Of a DNA stretch of 64,000 nucleotides, positions 23,898 to 31,999 are shown one piece after another. Source of the stretch: Salinigranum marinum (GTDB lineage Archaea; Halobacteriota; Halobacteria; Halobacteriales; Haloferacaceae). A model generated the notes under the pieces. The model was not told the DNA's origin, did no database searches, and worked only from the letters and a program-made list of their open reading frames with translations. A program made the position numbers and the translations under genes. Where the stretch lies: the NCBI RefSeq assembly GCF_024228675.1, contig NZ_CP100461.1, positions 2,601,398 to 2,665,397 on the forward strand, in the 5' to 3' direction. The stretch's first letter is position 1. Each line of letters opens with the position of its first letter.

Positions 23898-24821
23898 TCA
23901 GTAGCCCTCGAACGTCTCGTCCACCGGGGTGTCGGACTCGACGAGCGTATCCGTATTCTCCTCGAACACTTTCACGACCGCGCAGGCGTCCTCGTCGCCG
24001 TAGCCTTTCGCGCTCGCTTCGGTGTAGTACTCGTGGATCAGACTGGTGAGGCCCATCGGGTAGTCGATCCCGTCGGCCGTCTGCAACGCGAGTCGGACGT
24101 CCTTCCTGGAGAGGTCGACGGTGAACGTCGGCTCGAAGTTCCGGTTGAGCACCCGCGGGACGCGCTTTTCGAACTGGTTCGAGGAGCCGCTGGCGTTCGA
24201 GACGATCTCGAAGAGCATCGCTGGATCGACACCCAGCGCCGCCCCGAGCGTCATCGCCTCCATCGCGAGCGCGCGGTTCCCGACGGTCAGGACGTTGTTC
24301 ACCAGCTTGGTCGTGTGACCAGCGCCGACGTCGCCGAGGTAGTACACCTCCTCCCCGAGGGCGTTCAGGACGTCGACGGCGACCGCGTCGAGGTCGGCCT
24401 CGGCGGCCCCAACCATCAGCGTCAGCGTGCCGGTCCGAGCACCCGACGTGCCGCCGCTGACGGGCGCGTCGACCACCCGGATCCCCTCGTCGGCCCCGAC
24501 ATCGGCGAGCGCCCGGGTCGTATCGGGCGTGCTCGTGCTCGTGTCGATGACGGTCCGGCCACGGCAGTCGGCGGCGAACAGTCCGTCGTCGCCACAGAAC
24601 ACGTCCTCGACGATTTCAGGCGTCGGAAGACTCGTCACCACGACGTCGGCGGCCTCGGCGACCGCGGTGACGGACGTCGCCCCCTCGCCGCCGGCGTCCC
24701 GGAGTCGATCGACGGCTTCGGCTCGCACGTCGTAGCCGAGCAAGTCGAACCCCTGTTCCAGCAGGTGTTCGCCCATGCGACTCCCCATCCGACCCAGTCC
24801 GATCACCCCGACAGTTGGCAT
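23898..24821 (-). CDS. NAD(P)-dependent oxidoreductase, 3-hydroxyisobutyrate dehydrogenase family
   Basis: The protein has 307 residues. The Rossmann fold starts GVIGLGRMGSRM (GLGxMG at 8-13). The substrate-binding signature DAPVSGGTSGARTGTLTLMVG lies at about 118-138, and the catalytic Lys172 is in GHTTKLVNN. The C-terminal helical dimerisation domain is complete. The family reduces or oxidises beta-hydroxyacids (3-hydroxyisobutyrate, tartronate semialdehyde, 6-phosphogluconate relatives), and the exact substrate cannot be told. The gene stands alone, with 191 bp between it and the next minus-strand gene upstream. Confidence 0.92.
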   Translation of the reverse strand: MPTVGVIGLGRMGSRMGEHLLEQGFDLLGYDVRAEAVDRLRDAGGEGATSVTAVAEAADVVVTSLPTPEIVEDVFCGDDGLFAADCRGRTVIDTSTSTPDTTRALADVGADEGIRVVDAPVSGGTSGARTGTLTLMVGAAEADLDAVAVDVLNALGEEVYYLGDVGAGHTTKLVNNVLTVGNRALAMEAMTLGAALGVDPAMLFEIVSNASGSSNQFEKRVPRVLNRNFEPTFTVDLSRKDVRLALQTADGIDYPMGLTSLIHEYYTEASAKGYGDEDACAVVKVFEENTDTLVESDTPVDETFEGY

Positions 24822-25012
24822 ACCGGCACTGTCTCGCCCGTGGTCAAAGCCGTTTGCGTACGGGCGAGCGCCGACCGTGAGTCCCCTGCGGCGTCGAGCA
24901 GTCGCCGTCGGCTCGCGAGGCAGAGAAGCGAGTTCGTCGGGTCGTTGCCACCACCGAGAGACGCGAACGGCCGCGAGGATCGTGAACAGGGCGGGTCAGC
25001 CGGGTCCGTCGC

Positions 25013-25588
25013 TCAGAGGCGCTCCAGTTCCCAGCCGACGAACGGGCCTTCGGTGTCGACGTCGAGCGCGTCCAGTTGACGGGCGAGTCCGAGGTAGAGC
25101 CCCGCGAGTTGGCCGACGCCGACGAGCGTGGTGGCGTGGAAAAAGCGGCGCAGACGGTCGACGGATGCGTCGTCGACCGACCCCTCGACGAACCGCTCGG
25201 TGTAGGCAGCGAGGGCCGCACGCTCCGGCGGGAGCGCGTCGCGGTCACCCGACACGGCCCGGATCTGCGCCGTGGGGACGCCCGCGTCGAGCGCGACCCG
25301 GACGTGCTGGTGCCACTCGTACTCCGAGCCCGCGGCGGCGGCGGTGGCGAGGATCACGATCTCTCGTTCCTGGGGAGTGAGTTCGATCCCCTCCCAGACG
25401 GCGGTCCCGTAGCGCCGGAAAGCCTCGAGCAGACCGACGTCGTTTGCGAGCGATCGGTAGACGTTCAGGGTGCCGCCCGACAGGCCGTGGCCGCGGGTCT
25501 CGGGCGGCGACTCGTCGTCCAGGGTGTCGAGCAACGGACGTTTCTCCGGCGGCAGATCGGCCCGCTCGACCAGTGGTACGCGCGTCAC
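25013..25588 (-). CDS. Carboxymuconolactone decarboxylase (AhpD-like) family protein
   Basis: The protein has 191 residues when started at GTG 25588 (VTRVPLVERADLPPEKRPLL), the usual family N-terminus; the frame is open up to a GTG at 25684. The core is NVYRSLANDVGLLEAF ... ELTPQEREIVILATAAAAGSEYEWHQHVRVALDAGV, the CMD/AhpD helical bundle signature with the conserved E-x-W-x2-H. No CxxC pair is present, so peroxidase-type chemistry is unlikely and the substrate is unknown. The alpha/beta hydrolase gene ends about 100 bp upstream of the chosen start on the same strand; the two may be co-transcribed. Confidence 0.85.
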   Translation of the reverse strand: MTRVPLVERADLPPEKRPLLDTLDDESPPETRGHGLSGGTLNVYRSLANDVGLLEAFRRYGTAVWEGIELTPQEREIVILATAAAAGSEYEWHQHVRVALDAGVPTAQIRAVSGDRDALPPERAALAAYTERFVEGSVDDASVDRLRRFFHATTLVGVGQLAGLYLGLARQLDALDVDTEGPFVGWELERL

Positions 25589-25688
25589 TCCCACGTATCG
25601 TGGCCCCCGGAGCAAGAGCCCACCGGCGGTGAGAGCGGACGCGAGCACCGTCCGGTCAACCGGCCGCTGGCTGCCACGGAGCACACAG

Positions 25689-26513
25689 TCAACAACGGTC
25701 CACGAACGCGCGCAGTTCCCGGTTGAACCGCGCCGGAGCCTCCCAGAAGGGGGAGTGGCCGACGCCCTCGTAGATCGAGGTCTCGGCGTCGGGCACCAGA
25801 TCGGCGTGGCGTTCGGTCGCGGTCGGCAACACCACCTGGTCCGCCGTGCCGTGGGTGAGCAAGACCGGCACGTCGAGACCCCGGAGAGTGTCCTCGTGGA
25901 CGGCGGTGCGGGCCTGGAGCGCCTCCCGGACCCGCGGCGGGCAGGCGGCGTTGTAGCCGAGCATGAACGAGCGCTCCCACGGCGTCAACGGTTCGGCGAC
26001 GCAGATGTCGAGGAACGCACCCAGGGCCGCGACGCTCTCCTCGGCGTCGCGCGTCTCCAAGTCGTCGAGCATGGCGGCGAAGGCGTCGCCCGCGACCTCG
26101 GCGGCCGCGTCGGTGCCCTTCTCGCTGATGGCACCGACGAGGGTGAGCCCCGCGACGTCGTCGGTCCCCGCCACGGCGAGGTAGTCCGAGAGGACGAGTC
26201 CGCCGTACGACCACCCGACCAGCACCGGGGCCGTCTCGGTCAGTTCGTCGGTCACCGCCTGGATGTCCGCGGCCCACAGGTCGGGGTCGCGGTAGCGGTC
26301 GCTCCCCGCGGGCTTCTGCGAGTCGCCGTGACCGCGCAGGTCGGGGGCGATCAGCCGGAGATCGGCCAGCCGGTCGCTCTCGAACTGCGATCGCCAACAG
26401 AGGCGCGACTGGGAGTAGCCGTGGACGAGAACGACCGGTGGCGCGTCGGGCGGGCCGGTCGCGCCGACGCACAGTTCCGTCCCGCCCCCGCCGACGACCG
26501 TGTGGGTTTCCAT
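25689..26513 (-). CDS. Alpha/beta-fold hydrolase
   Basis: The protein has 274 residues from ATG 26513 (METHTVVGGGGTELCVGATG). The nucleophile elbow is GWSYGG with Ser102, the acid is Asp225 (HGTADQVV) and the base His253 (GVGHSPFW); the oxyanion loop is VLVHGYSQS. This is the haloperoxidase/esterase-like branch. It stands upstream of a carboxymuconolactone-decarboxylase-like gene on the same strand; in other organisms such pairs act in aromatic or lactone degradation, but that is inference here. The upstream extension to 26639 lacks protein-like composition. Confidence 0.9.
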   Translation of the reverse strand: METHTVVGGGGTELCVGATGPPDAPPVVLVHGYSQSRLCWRSQFESDRLADLRLIAPDLRGHGDSQKPAGSDRYRDPDLWAADIQAVTDELTETAPVLVGWSYGGLVLSDYLAVAGTDDVAGLTLVGAISEKGTDAAAEVAGDAFAAMLDDLETRDAEESVAALGAFLDICVAEPLTPWERSFMLGYNAACPPRVREALQARTAVHEDTLRGLDVPVLLTHGTADQVVLPTATERHADLVPDAETSIYEGVGHSPFWEAPARFNRELRAFVDRC

Positions 26514-26667
26514 AGCGTGCGTTGGCCCACGTGTGGCAAGTAGCTTCGTGAGCCCGACCGGTCGAGTGTCGGCTTCGTGGACGGACGCGAGCGGGCCGAC
26601 GGGCACGCGGTCATCGGTGCGGTGAGGGGGGCCTCTCAACGAACGCGGAACGCGGTCGGCGGGCGAC

Positions 26668-27540
26668 TCAGCCCTGCGGCTGTTGCGCTTGCGCCTCGGC
26701 TTCGGCCAGCCACTCGGGGTCGTCGAACGAGGTCGACCCGACGTCCGTCAGCGAGTACTCCCACATGCCGTTGACGGTCTGCCCGTCGGACGTCGTCCCG
26801 GTGTACGACCACGATTCGTACCGCGAGAGCCCGTCGTCGTCGATCAGGACGACGTACTCGAACTCCGTGATGTCGACGTCGGAGTTCGAACCCGTACTCG
26901 CGGCGTCGCCCACCGCCCAGAACATCGACTGCGCCTCGGAGAGTTCGTACCGCTCGACCGTCACGCCGTCGTACTGTTCGGTCCCCTCGTACGAGAGGTC
27001 GTCCACGTCGCCGTGGCTGTAGATCCCGGCGTGAGAGACGGCGTCGCCGACGACGTCGAGATCGTCCTCCTGGGCCTGGTAGAACGAGCCCTCGCTCGAT
27101 CCGTAGCGCGCGTACGTCATCTCACCGGTAGAGAACCGTTCCCAGCCGGTCGTCGTCTCCTGGCCACCTGCCGATGTCGAGAACAGCACGTGCGCCCGGT
27201 TGCCGTCGAGATCGGCGTAGTAGGTGTAGCCCACCTCGCCGCCGTTGCCGTCGGCGTCCGTCCCGCTGTACGTCCACGTGGAGGTGAAACTCCCCGCGGC
27301 GCGGAGCGCCGCCTCGGCGCTCGTGCGTTCCAGCTCGGCGACGTCCGCGGGGTCGTTGCCGTCGGCTTCCGGCGCCGAGACGCCGCTCCCGCTGGACCCG
27401 GCCGAGTCGCCCGCCTCAGCGCCCGAACTGCCAGCGTCGTCAGCGGTGTCGCCGGCGTCGGCTGCACCACCGCCGCCGAGACAGCCGGCGGACAGCATCA
27501 ACAGGGCCACGGTGAGAACGACGAATCTCCTCGGATACAT
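26668..27540 (-). CDS. Secreted lipoprotein with lipobox
   Basis: The protein has 290 residues from ATG 27540. The signal peptide MYPRRFVVLTVALLMLSAGC ends in the lipobox LSAGC, so Cys20 is probably lipid-modified and the protein anchored outside the membrane. A Gly/Ser/Asp-rich linker (about 20-60) follows. The globular part (about 70-280) has repeated beta-strand patterns such as TSTWTYSGTDADGNGGEVGY and DGVTVERYELSEA, similar to haloarchaeal LolA/LppX-like or DUF-type outer lipoproteins, but I cannot assign a named family. It has a leaderless promoter 20-30 nt upstream. An open frame extending to 28419 is antisense-type and not used. Confidence 0.85.
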   Translation of the reverse strand: MYPRRFVVLTVALLMLSAGCLGGGGAADAGDTADDAGSSGAEAGDSAGSSGSGVSAPEADGNDPADVAELERTSAEAALRAAGSFTSTWTYSGTDADGNGGEVGYTYYADLDGNRAHVLFSTSAGGQETTTGWERFSTGEMTYARYGSSEGSFYQAQEDDLDVVGDAVSHAGIYSHGDVDDLSYEGTEQYDGVTVERYELSEAQSMFWAVGDAASTGSNSDVDITEFEYVVLIDDDGLSRYESWSYTGTTSDGQTVNGMWEYSLTDVGSTSFDDPEWLAEAEAQAQQPQG

Positions 27541-27560
27541 GAAACTCGTACGCCACCAAA

Positions 27561-27570
27561 TAATATAAAA
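27561..27570 (-). promoter_or_regulatory. TATA box of the lipoprotein gene
   Basis: TAATATAAAA (plus-strand letters) is centred about 25 nt before the minus-strand ATG at 27540, giving a leaderless transcript. Confidence 0.6.
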
Positions 27571-27697
27571 TAGCGTATAATTCAACGGAAGCGTCGGGAC
27601 GGGTCGGACAGCGAACGGCGGGAGCCAGCTGACAGAGAGGACGCACGTGTCCTCCTCGGTTCGGTTGCCCGTCCAGGGCACGTCCACGGCGCGTCCG

Positions 27698-28444
27698 TCA
27701 GGACTCGGCGAGCGCCGTCTCCGCGCGGTACCACATCCGAACGGGGAGACCGGTCGGATCGCGCGGCGGCTCCGCGGGGAGTGAGCGAAGCGCACCCGGA
27801 CCCGGTCGAGCGGTGTACGCGAGCGCGACCGCGTCGAGGACGTCGGCGACCGCGACGTCGGCACCCGCGGTCGCCTCGGCGACGGCTTGGACCGTGACCG
27901 GTCCGTCGGGGTCGAACTCGGCGAGCGTCCGGAGCCGTTCGGCGTAGCCCGCCGCGACGTCGGGCGAGTGATCGAGCGGTTGACCGGCGAACGCCCGGTA
28001 GCAGAGCTCCGGGTGGGCCTCGCCGACGACCTCCCGGGCCTCGGGGAGTTCCTGGAGGAGTTCGTCGACGGCGGCGATGGCTTCGCTGGCCTCGAACGCC
28101 GCCCGCGAGAGTTCGTGTCCGGTCTTCCGTTCGTGGGTCCGGTTGGCGGCGGGGAACCGTCGTTTCCGCGTCGCCTCCCGGACCGGGGGGCGAAAGACGG
28201 CGTCCCGACGGGGCCCGAGCACGTCGCGCGCGAGCGAGTCACAGCGGCGGCCCTCCTCGCCGCGTTCGACCAGTCCGACCGCCACGTCGACCAGGATCCG
28301 CGCCGCCGCGTCCTCGTAGCGGAGCCAGACGTCGCCGATCCCGTCGTACACCGCCGCGTGATCGAACGCCTCGCCGTCGAACACGACCGCGAGCCACGGC
28401 CCGGAACACCAGACCACACCCACGGACAGCCGGTCGTCGGTCAT
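27698..28444 (-). CDS. DUF429 domain-containing protein
   Basis: The protein has 248 residues. The N-terminus SVGVVWCSGPWLAVVFDG is an RNase H-like first strand with a conserved GxxxCxxGW-type pattern, followed by the segment DAVFRPPVREATRKRRFPAA and the helical ELSRAAFEASEAIAAVDELL, both typical of DUF429. The family is thought to share an RNase H/actin-like fold, without known activity. It ends in a C-terminal region with RMWYRAE. It is divergent from the Gfo/Idh gene (28543) with a 98-bp gap. Confidence 0.85.
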   Translation of the reverse strand: MTDDRLSVGVVWCSGPWLAVVFDGEAFDHAAVYDGIGDVWLRYEDAAARILVDVAVGLVERGEEGRRCDSLARDVLGPRRDAVFRPPVREATRKRRFPAANRTHERKTGHELSRAAFEASEAIAAVDELLQELPEAREVVGEAHPELCYRAFAGQPLDHSPDVAAGYAERLRTLAEFDPDGPVTVQAVAEATAGADVAVADVLDAVALAYTARPGPGALRSLPAEPPRDPTGLPVRMWYRAETALAES

Positions 28445-28542
28445 CGAGAGGCAGTCGGCGACCCGGGGAGAAAAGCGTGACCGCCCGTGGCGACGTGGTC
28501 GTGCCCGCGGGACTTTTGTCCCGCACGGGAGAGCGCAGAGCC

Positions 28543-29520
28543 ATGCGCTTCGGCATCATCAGCACGGCCCGCATCGGCCTCGGGTCCGTCGTTCCCGCCA
28601 TCGAAAAGAGCGAGCACGCTGTCCTCGCCATCGCGTCGCGCGAGGCGGCCCGCGCGGAGGCGGTCGCCGACGAACACGACGTTCCCAGGGCGTACGGGAG
28701 CTACGAGGCGCTCCTCGCGGACGACGACGTCGACGCGGTGTACAACCCGCTGCCGAACGCGCTGCACGCGGAGTGGTCGCGCCGCGCCGCCGATCACGGG
28801 AAGCACGTGCTGTGTGAGAAGCCACTGGCGAGGGACGCCGACGAGGCGCGCGCGCTGTTCGACTACTGCGAGGAGCGCGGCGTGACGCTGATGGAGGCGT
28901 TCATGTACCGGTTCCACCCGCGAACCGAGCGCGCCGTCGAACTCGTCGAGCGCGAACTCGGGACGGTACGGGGGTTCGACGCCGCCTTCTCCTTTCGGCT
29001 CGACGACCCCGACGACGTGCGGCTCGACCCGGAGCTCGCGGGCGGGAGCGTGATGGACGTCGGCTGCTACGCGATCAACGCCGCGCGGCTGTTCCTGGGC
29101 GATCCCGAGCGGGTGTCAGCGTCCACCACGGACACGCGTGACGCCGGCGTCGACACGGGGATGGCGGCGGTGCTCGCGTACGGCGGGGCGACCGCGCGGA
29201 TCGCCTCGGGCTTCGAGACGGACGGGAACCAGTACTACCGTGTCGAGACGACCGACGGGTGGCTCCACGCCGAACCGGCGTTCGGCATCGAACCCGACGA
29301 GCGGGCCACGCTGGAGTGGCACGCCGACGGGCGGACGGTCGTCGAGGAGTTCGACCCGGTCGACCACTACCGGCTGCAGGTCGAGGCGTTCGCCGCGGCG
29401 GTCGAGGGGGGCGGCACGCCGCGCGTGACCCGGGCGGAGACGCTGGGGAACATGCGAACGATCGACGCGGTGTACGAGAGCGCGGCGTCGGGGACGGCGG
29501 TGTCGCTCGACGACGGGTGA
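28543..29520 (+). CDS. Gfo/Idh/MocA family oxidoreductase
   Basis: The protein has 325 residues from ATG 28543. The NAD(P)-binding start MRFGIISTARIG is followed by the hallmark EKP at 92-94 (HVLCEKPLA) and the C-terminal domain motif GGSVMDVGCYAINAARLFLG. The group includes D-xylose dehydrogenase of Haloferax (NADP-dependent), which this protein resembles in length and motifs, but the sugar substrate is not certain. A monocistronic gene, convergent with the DUF5995 gene. Confidence 0.9.
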   Translation: MRFGIISTARIGLGSVVPAIEKSEHAVLAIASREAARAEAVADEHDVPRAYGSYEALLADDDVDAVYNPLPNALHAEWSRRAADHGKHVLCEKPLARDADEARALFDYCEERGVTLMEAFMYRFHPRTERAVELVERELGTVRGFDAAFSFRLDDPDDVRLDPELAGGSVMDVGCYAINAARLFLGDPERVSASTTDTRDAGVDTGMAAVLAYGGATARIASGFETDGNQYYRVETTDGWLHAEPAFGIEPDERATLEWHADGRTVVEEFDPVDHYRLQVEAFAAAVEGGGTPRVTRAETLGNMRTIDAVYESAASGTAVSLDDG

Positions 29521-29557
29521 ACGGCGGACGACGGGCGAGACCCGAAACGATCGGGAG

Positions 29558-30433
29558 TCAGTCGTCTGCGCGCCGCGGGCCGCGTTCGACGTCACGGAGC
29601 GCCTCGTGGAGCCGGTCGCTGACGGTCGAGCCGAGGAGGAAGTAGGCGATGCCCGTCGCGGAGGTCCGCAGGAACCACAGCGCCGCGGTCCGCCGGACGC
29701 CGAGGCGGGAGTCGGCGAGCGCGACGGCGACCCGCCAGGCGCTGTCGCGGCCCTCGGCGAGCGCCACGTACGCCAGGGCCTCGTCGAGCCGTCCGAGCGA
29801 CTCGTCGACGTGCGAGATGCCCGGGGCGTAGCGGTCGGCGAGCCGGTCCTGGACCTCGTCGACGAGCCGTCCGAGCACGTCGTTGACGGCGCAGTGGTCG
29901 GCGTACTTCGTCTCCCGGTCGGGGTCGACGCCGACGAGCGACAGCGCGAGCGCGAGGTCGTAGTTGACGTGGGCGTTGATCCCGAGGACGGCGTCCTGGG
30001 CGACGAGGCAGTCCCCGCGTGCGGCGGACTCGAACGCCACCTGCCACGGGTCGGCGAGCGTCTCCAGGTCGCCCGTCTCGAACCTCAACAGCGCCTGTCG
30101 GTAGAGATCGGCGAACGTGACGAGGTACGACTCGACCCACGCGGGGTCGGCGAACTCCCCGGCTTCGATCGCTCGACCCACCTCGGCCGTGACGCGGCTG
30201 TAGATGACGAGGAACGGACCGCGACGGTCGCCGCGCTCGTAGAACAGCTGTTCGAGCGCACGCAGCCGGTCGTGAGCGTCGTCGATGCCGGCGAACGGGT
30301 CGGCGACGAGGTCGAACACCGCGGGGTCGGGGGCCGGGTCGTCCCCACCGTCCGTCGGCGGCCGGCCGCCGCGGAGGCCGTCCCACGCCCGTCGGACGCG
30401 ACTTCGTGAGGGGGGACGGAGAGACGTGGGCAT
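29558..30433 (-). CDS. DUF5995 family protein
   Basis: The protein has 291 residues from ATG 30433 ([20 protein letters not shown]). After a charged N-terminus, the helical core begins [32 protein letters not shown] is the segment I associate with DUF5995, with an Asn/His pair that could bind a metal. Homologues occur in archaea and bacteria, and function is unknown. The upstream extension from 30511 is unlike the family. The start lies 178 bp from the divergent cold-shock gene. Confidence 0.8.
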   Translation of the reverse strand: MPTSLRPPSRSRVRRAWDGLRGGRPPTDGGDDPAPDPAVFDLVADPFAGIDDAHDRLRALEQLFYERGDRRGPFLVIYSRVTAEVGRAIEAGEFADPAWVESYLVTFADLYRQALLRFETGDLETLADPWQVAFESAARGDCLVAQDAVLGINAHVNYDLALALSLVGVDPDRETKYADHCAVNDVLGRLVDEVQDRLADRYAPGISHVDESLGRLDEALAYVALAEGRDSAWRVAVALADSRLGVRRTAALWFLRTSATGIAYFLLGSTVSDRLHEALRDVERGPRRADD

Positions 30434-30578
30434 CGACGGTACGTCGATCCGATACGTCACGTCGGTAGATATACGTTCGCGGACGAACGGTCGGTCGCGA
30501 TCCACGGACACACTCCACGGATGGGCCGTCTGCGGGCCGGAAACAGCCTCGAACGGTCAGACATGGCATGTCGCAAAC

Positions 30579-30587
30579 GTTATTACC
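30579..30587 (+). promoter_or_regulatory. TATA box of the cold-shock gene
   Basis: GTTATTACC is centred about 29 nt before ATG 30612. The transcript would be leaderless or nearly so. Confidence 0.5.
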
Positions 30588-30611
30588 TCCCGTTGTCTTC
30601 TGTGGACTGCA

Positions 30612-30806
30612 ATGGCGACCGGTAAGGTTGATTTCTTCAACGACACGGGCGGTTACGGTTTCATTTCCACCGAGGACTCAGACGAGGACGTCTTCTTCCA
30701 CATGGAGGACGTCGGCGGTCCGGACCTCGAAGAGGGACAGGAAGTCGAGTTCGAGATCGAGCAGGCCCCCAAGGGTCCGCGCGCCAAGAACCTGACGCGC
30801 CTGTAA
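30612..30806 (+). CDS. cspA: Cold-shock protein (CspA family)
   Basis: The 64-residue single cold-shock domain begins [20 protein letters not shown]. The two nucleic-acid-binding motifs RNP1 (GGYGFIS) and RNP2 (DVFFHME) are present, with the acidic surface usual for haloarchaea. Such proteins bind single-stranded RNA or DNA and act as RNA chaperones. Full family length. Confidence 0.96.
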   Translation: MATGKVDFFNDTGGYGFISTEDSDEDVFFHMEDVGGPDLEEGQEVEFEIEQAPKGPRAKNLTRL

Positions 30807-30922
30807 GTCGAGAGCCTCGACCGTACACACCACCTGACGAATCGGCGTTCGAGAGCAACTTTCGTCCCAATTTCACGCGGCTCCGGAGCGTCGCCGATAC
30901 CCGTTGTACACTCGTCACGCGG

Positions 30923-31090
30923 TCACTCGCCGCCGACGAACACGGTCTTCAGCCGCGAGCCACAGGTCGGACAGCAGAGCGTCTGCCACGCGTCGGAGTC
31001 GAGGCCGCCGTACGTCTCGCGCCGGTGGGCGTCCGCGACGGCGACTGCTCGCCCGCACGTCGCACACCGGAGCGTCTCGGTGTCGATCAT
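30923..31090 (-). CDS. Tiny zinc-ribbon protein
   Basis: The protein has 55 residues (MIDTETLRCATCGRAVAVAD ... WQTLCCPTCGSRLKTVFVGG). Two CxxC knuckles, CATC and CPTC, form a zinc ribbon. The frame is complete from ATG 31090 to TGA 30923, with acidic haloarchaeal codon use. It is easily missed because of its length. Partner unknown; small zinc-ribbon proteins are abundant in haloarchaea. It ends 116 bp from the convergent cold-shock gene. Confidence 0.8.
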   Translation of the reverse strand: MIDTETLRCATCGRAVAVADAHRRETYGGLDSDAWQTLCCPTCGSRLKTVFVGGE

Positions 31091-31181
31091 CGGTGATGGT
31101 CGGGACCGGGCGAGCAGTACTCTGTTCCACGCGAGCGTCGGTCGGGTAACGCCTCGACGCGGCCGCGTCGGCGCGGGCGCG

Positions 31182-31814
31182 TCACTCGGACCCTCGGCGG
31201 CGTGCGAGGGCGACGAGCGCGAGCGCCACGAGCGCGGCGGCGGCGCCGAAGCCGGGCATCCGTGTCTGCGTCGACCGATCGGTCGTTCCCGGGGGCGGCG
31301 ACGTGCGCGGCGGCGTCGGGGTCACCTCCGGAGTCGCGGTCGCGGTCGCGGTGGGCGACGGGGTCGGCGTCCGCGTGGCCGTCGGGGTAGGTGACGCCGT
31401 CGGCGTCGGCGTGGGGAGTTCGTCGACCACCTCGACGCGGACCGACGCGTCGGTCTCGTCGTCGGTCGCCCGCAGGGTGTACGTCCCCGGTTCGACGACC
31501 GAGAAGTCGGCCGTCGTGTTCCACGTGCCGTTTCGGACGGCGGCCTCCGCCAGCGGGACGGTCGTGCCGTCGTCACGGACGAGTTCGACGAAGATCGTGG
31601 TCCCCGCTTCCCGGTTCGACGTTCCGGAGACGACCACCGGTTCGTCGCGTGGGACGAGCCAGGTGTCGTCGACGCGTTCGGTCGACTGGTCGCCCTGGGC
31701 GGCCGCCAGCGGCGAGACCGTCAGCGGCCGGTCGGCGGCGACGGCGGGGCCGACCGCGGCGGCGATCAAGAGGAGCGCGGCCGCCAGCGTGAGGAGGTGG
31801 CTGTCACGGGTCAT
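31182..31814 (-). CDS. Secreted surface protein with PGF-CTERM sorting signal
   Basis: The protein has 210 residues from ATG 31814. A signal peptide (MTRDSHLLTLAAALLLIAAA, cleaved near AVAADR) precedes a beta-sandwich domain (about 35-140) resembling haloarchaeal surface-protein Ig-like modules (EPVVVSGTSNREAGTTIFVE). Next is a Thr/Pro-rich stalk (about 140-185), likely O-glycosylated. The C-terminus MPGFGAAAALVALALVALAR plus Arg-rich end is a PGF-CTERM signal, processed by archaeosortase A with lipid attachment. The region around 31300-31430 is highly repetitive in sequence because of the stalk. Confidence 0.88.
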   Translation of the reverse strand: MTRDSHLLTLAAALLLIAAAVGPAVAADRPLTVSPLAAAQGDQSTERVDDTWLVPRDEPVVVSGTSNREAGTTIFVELVRDDGTTVPLAEAAVRNGTWNTTADFSVVEPGTYTLRATDDETDASVRVEVVDELPTPTPTASPTPTATRTPTPSPTATATATPEVTPTPPRTSPPPGTTDRSTQTRMPGFGAAAALVALALVALARRRGSE

Positions 31815-31999
31815 CGGTTCGGATCGGTCGGGACGGTCGTCCCCGATCGCTCGGTACGAGAGCGTACGGCTCACTTCCTCTTGATCGTTAGGGAGTCGGC
31901 GCTGTCTCGCGGTGGCCGGCCACGGGCGCGGCTCGACGGATTATCAGGGTGGATAATCGCCGCACAACGCTTACGTACGGTTCGTCCGACTCTCGACCA

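Noticed and set aside
23565-25079. Forward frame of 504 codons across the HIBADH-like gene
   Set aside because: Antisense to a clear dehydrogenase; Arg-rich composition without motifs.
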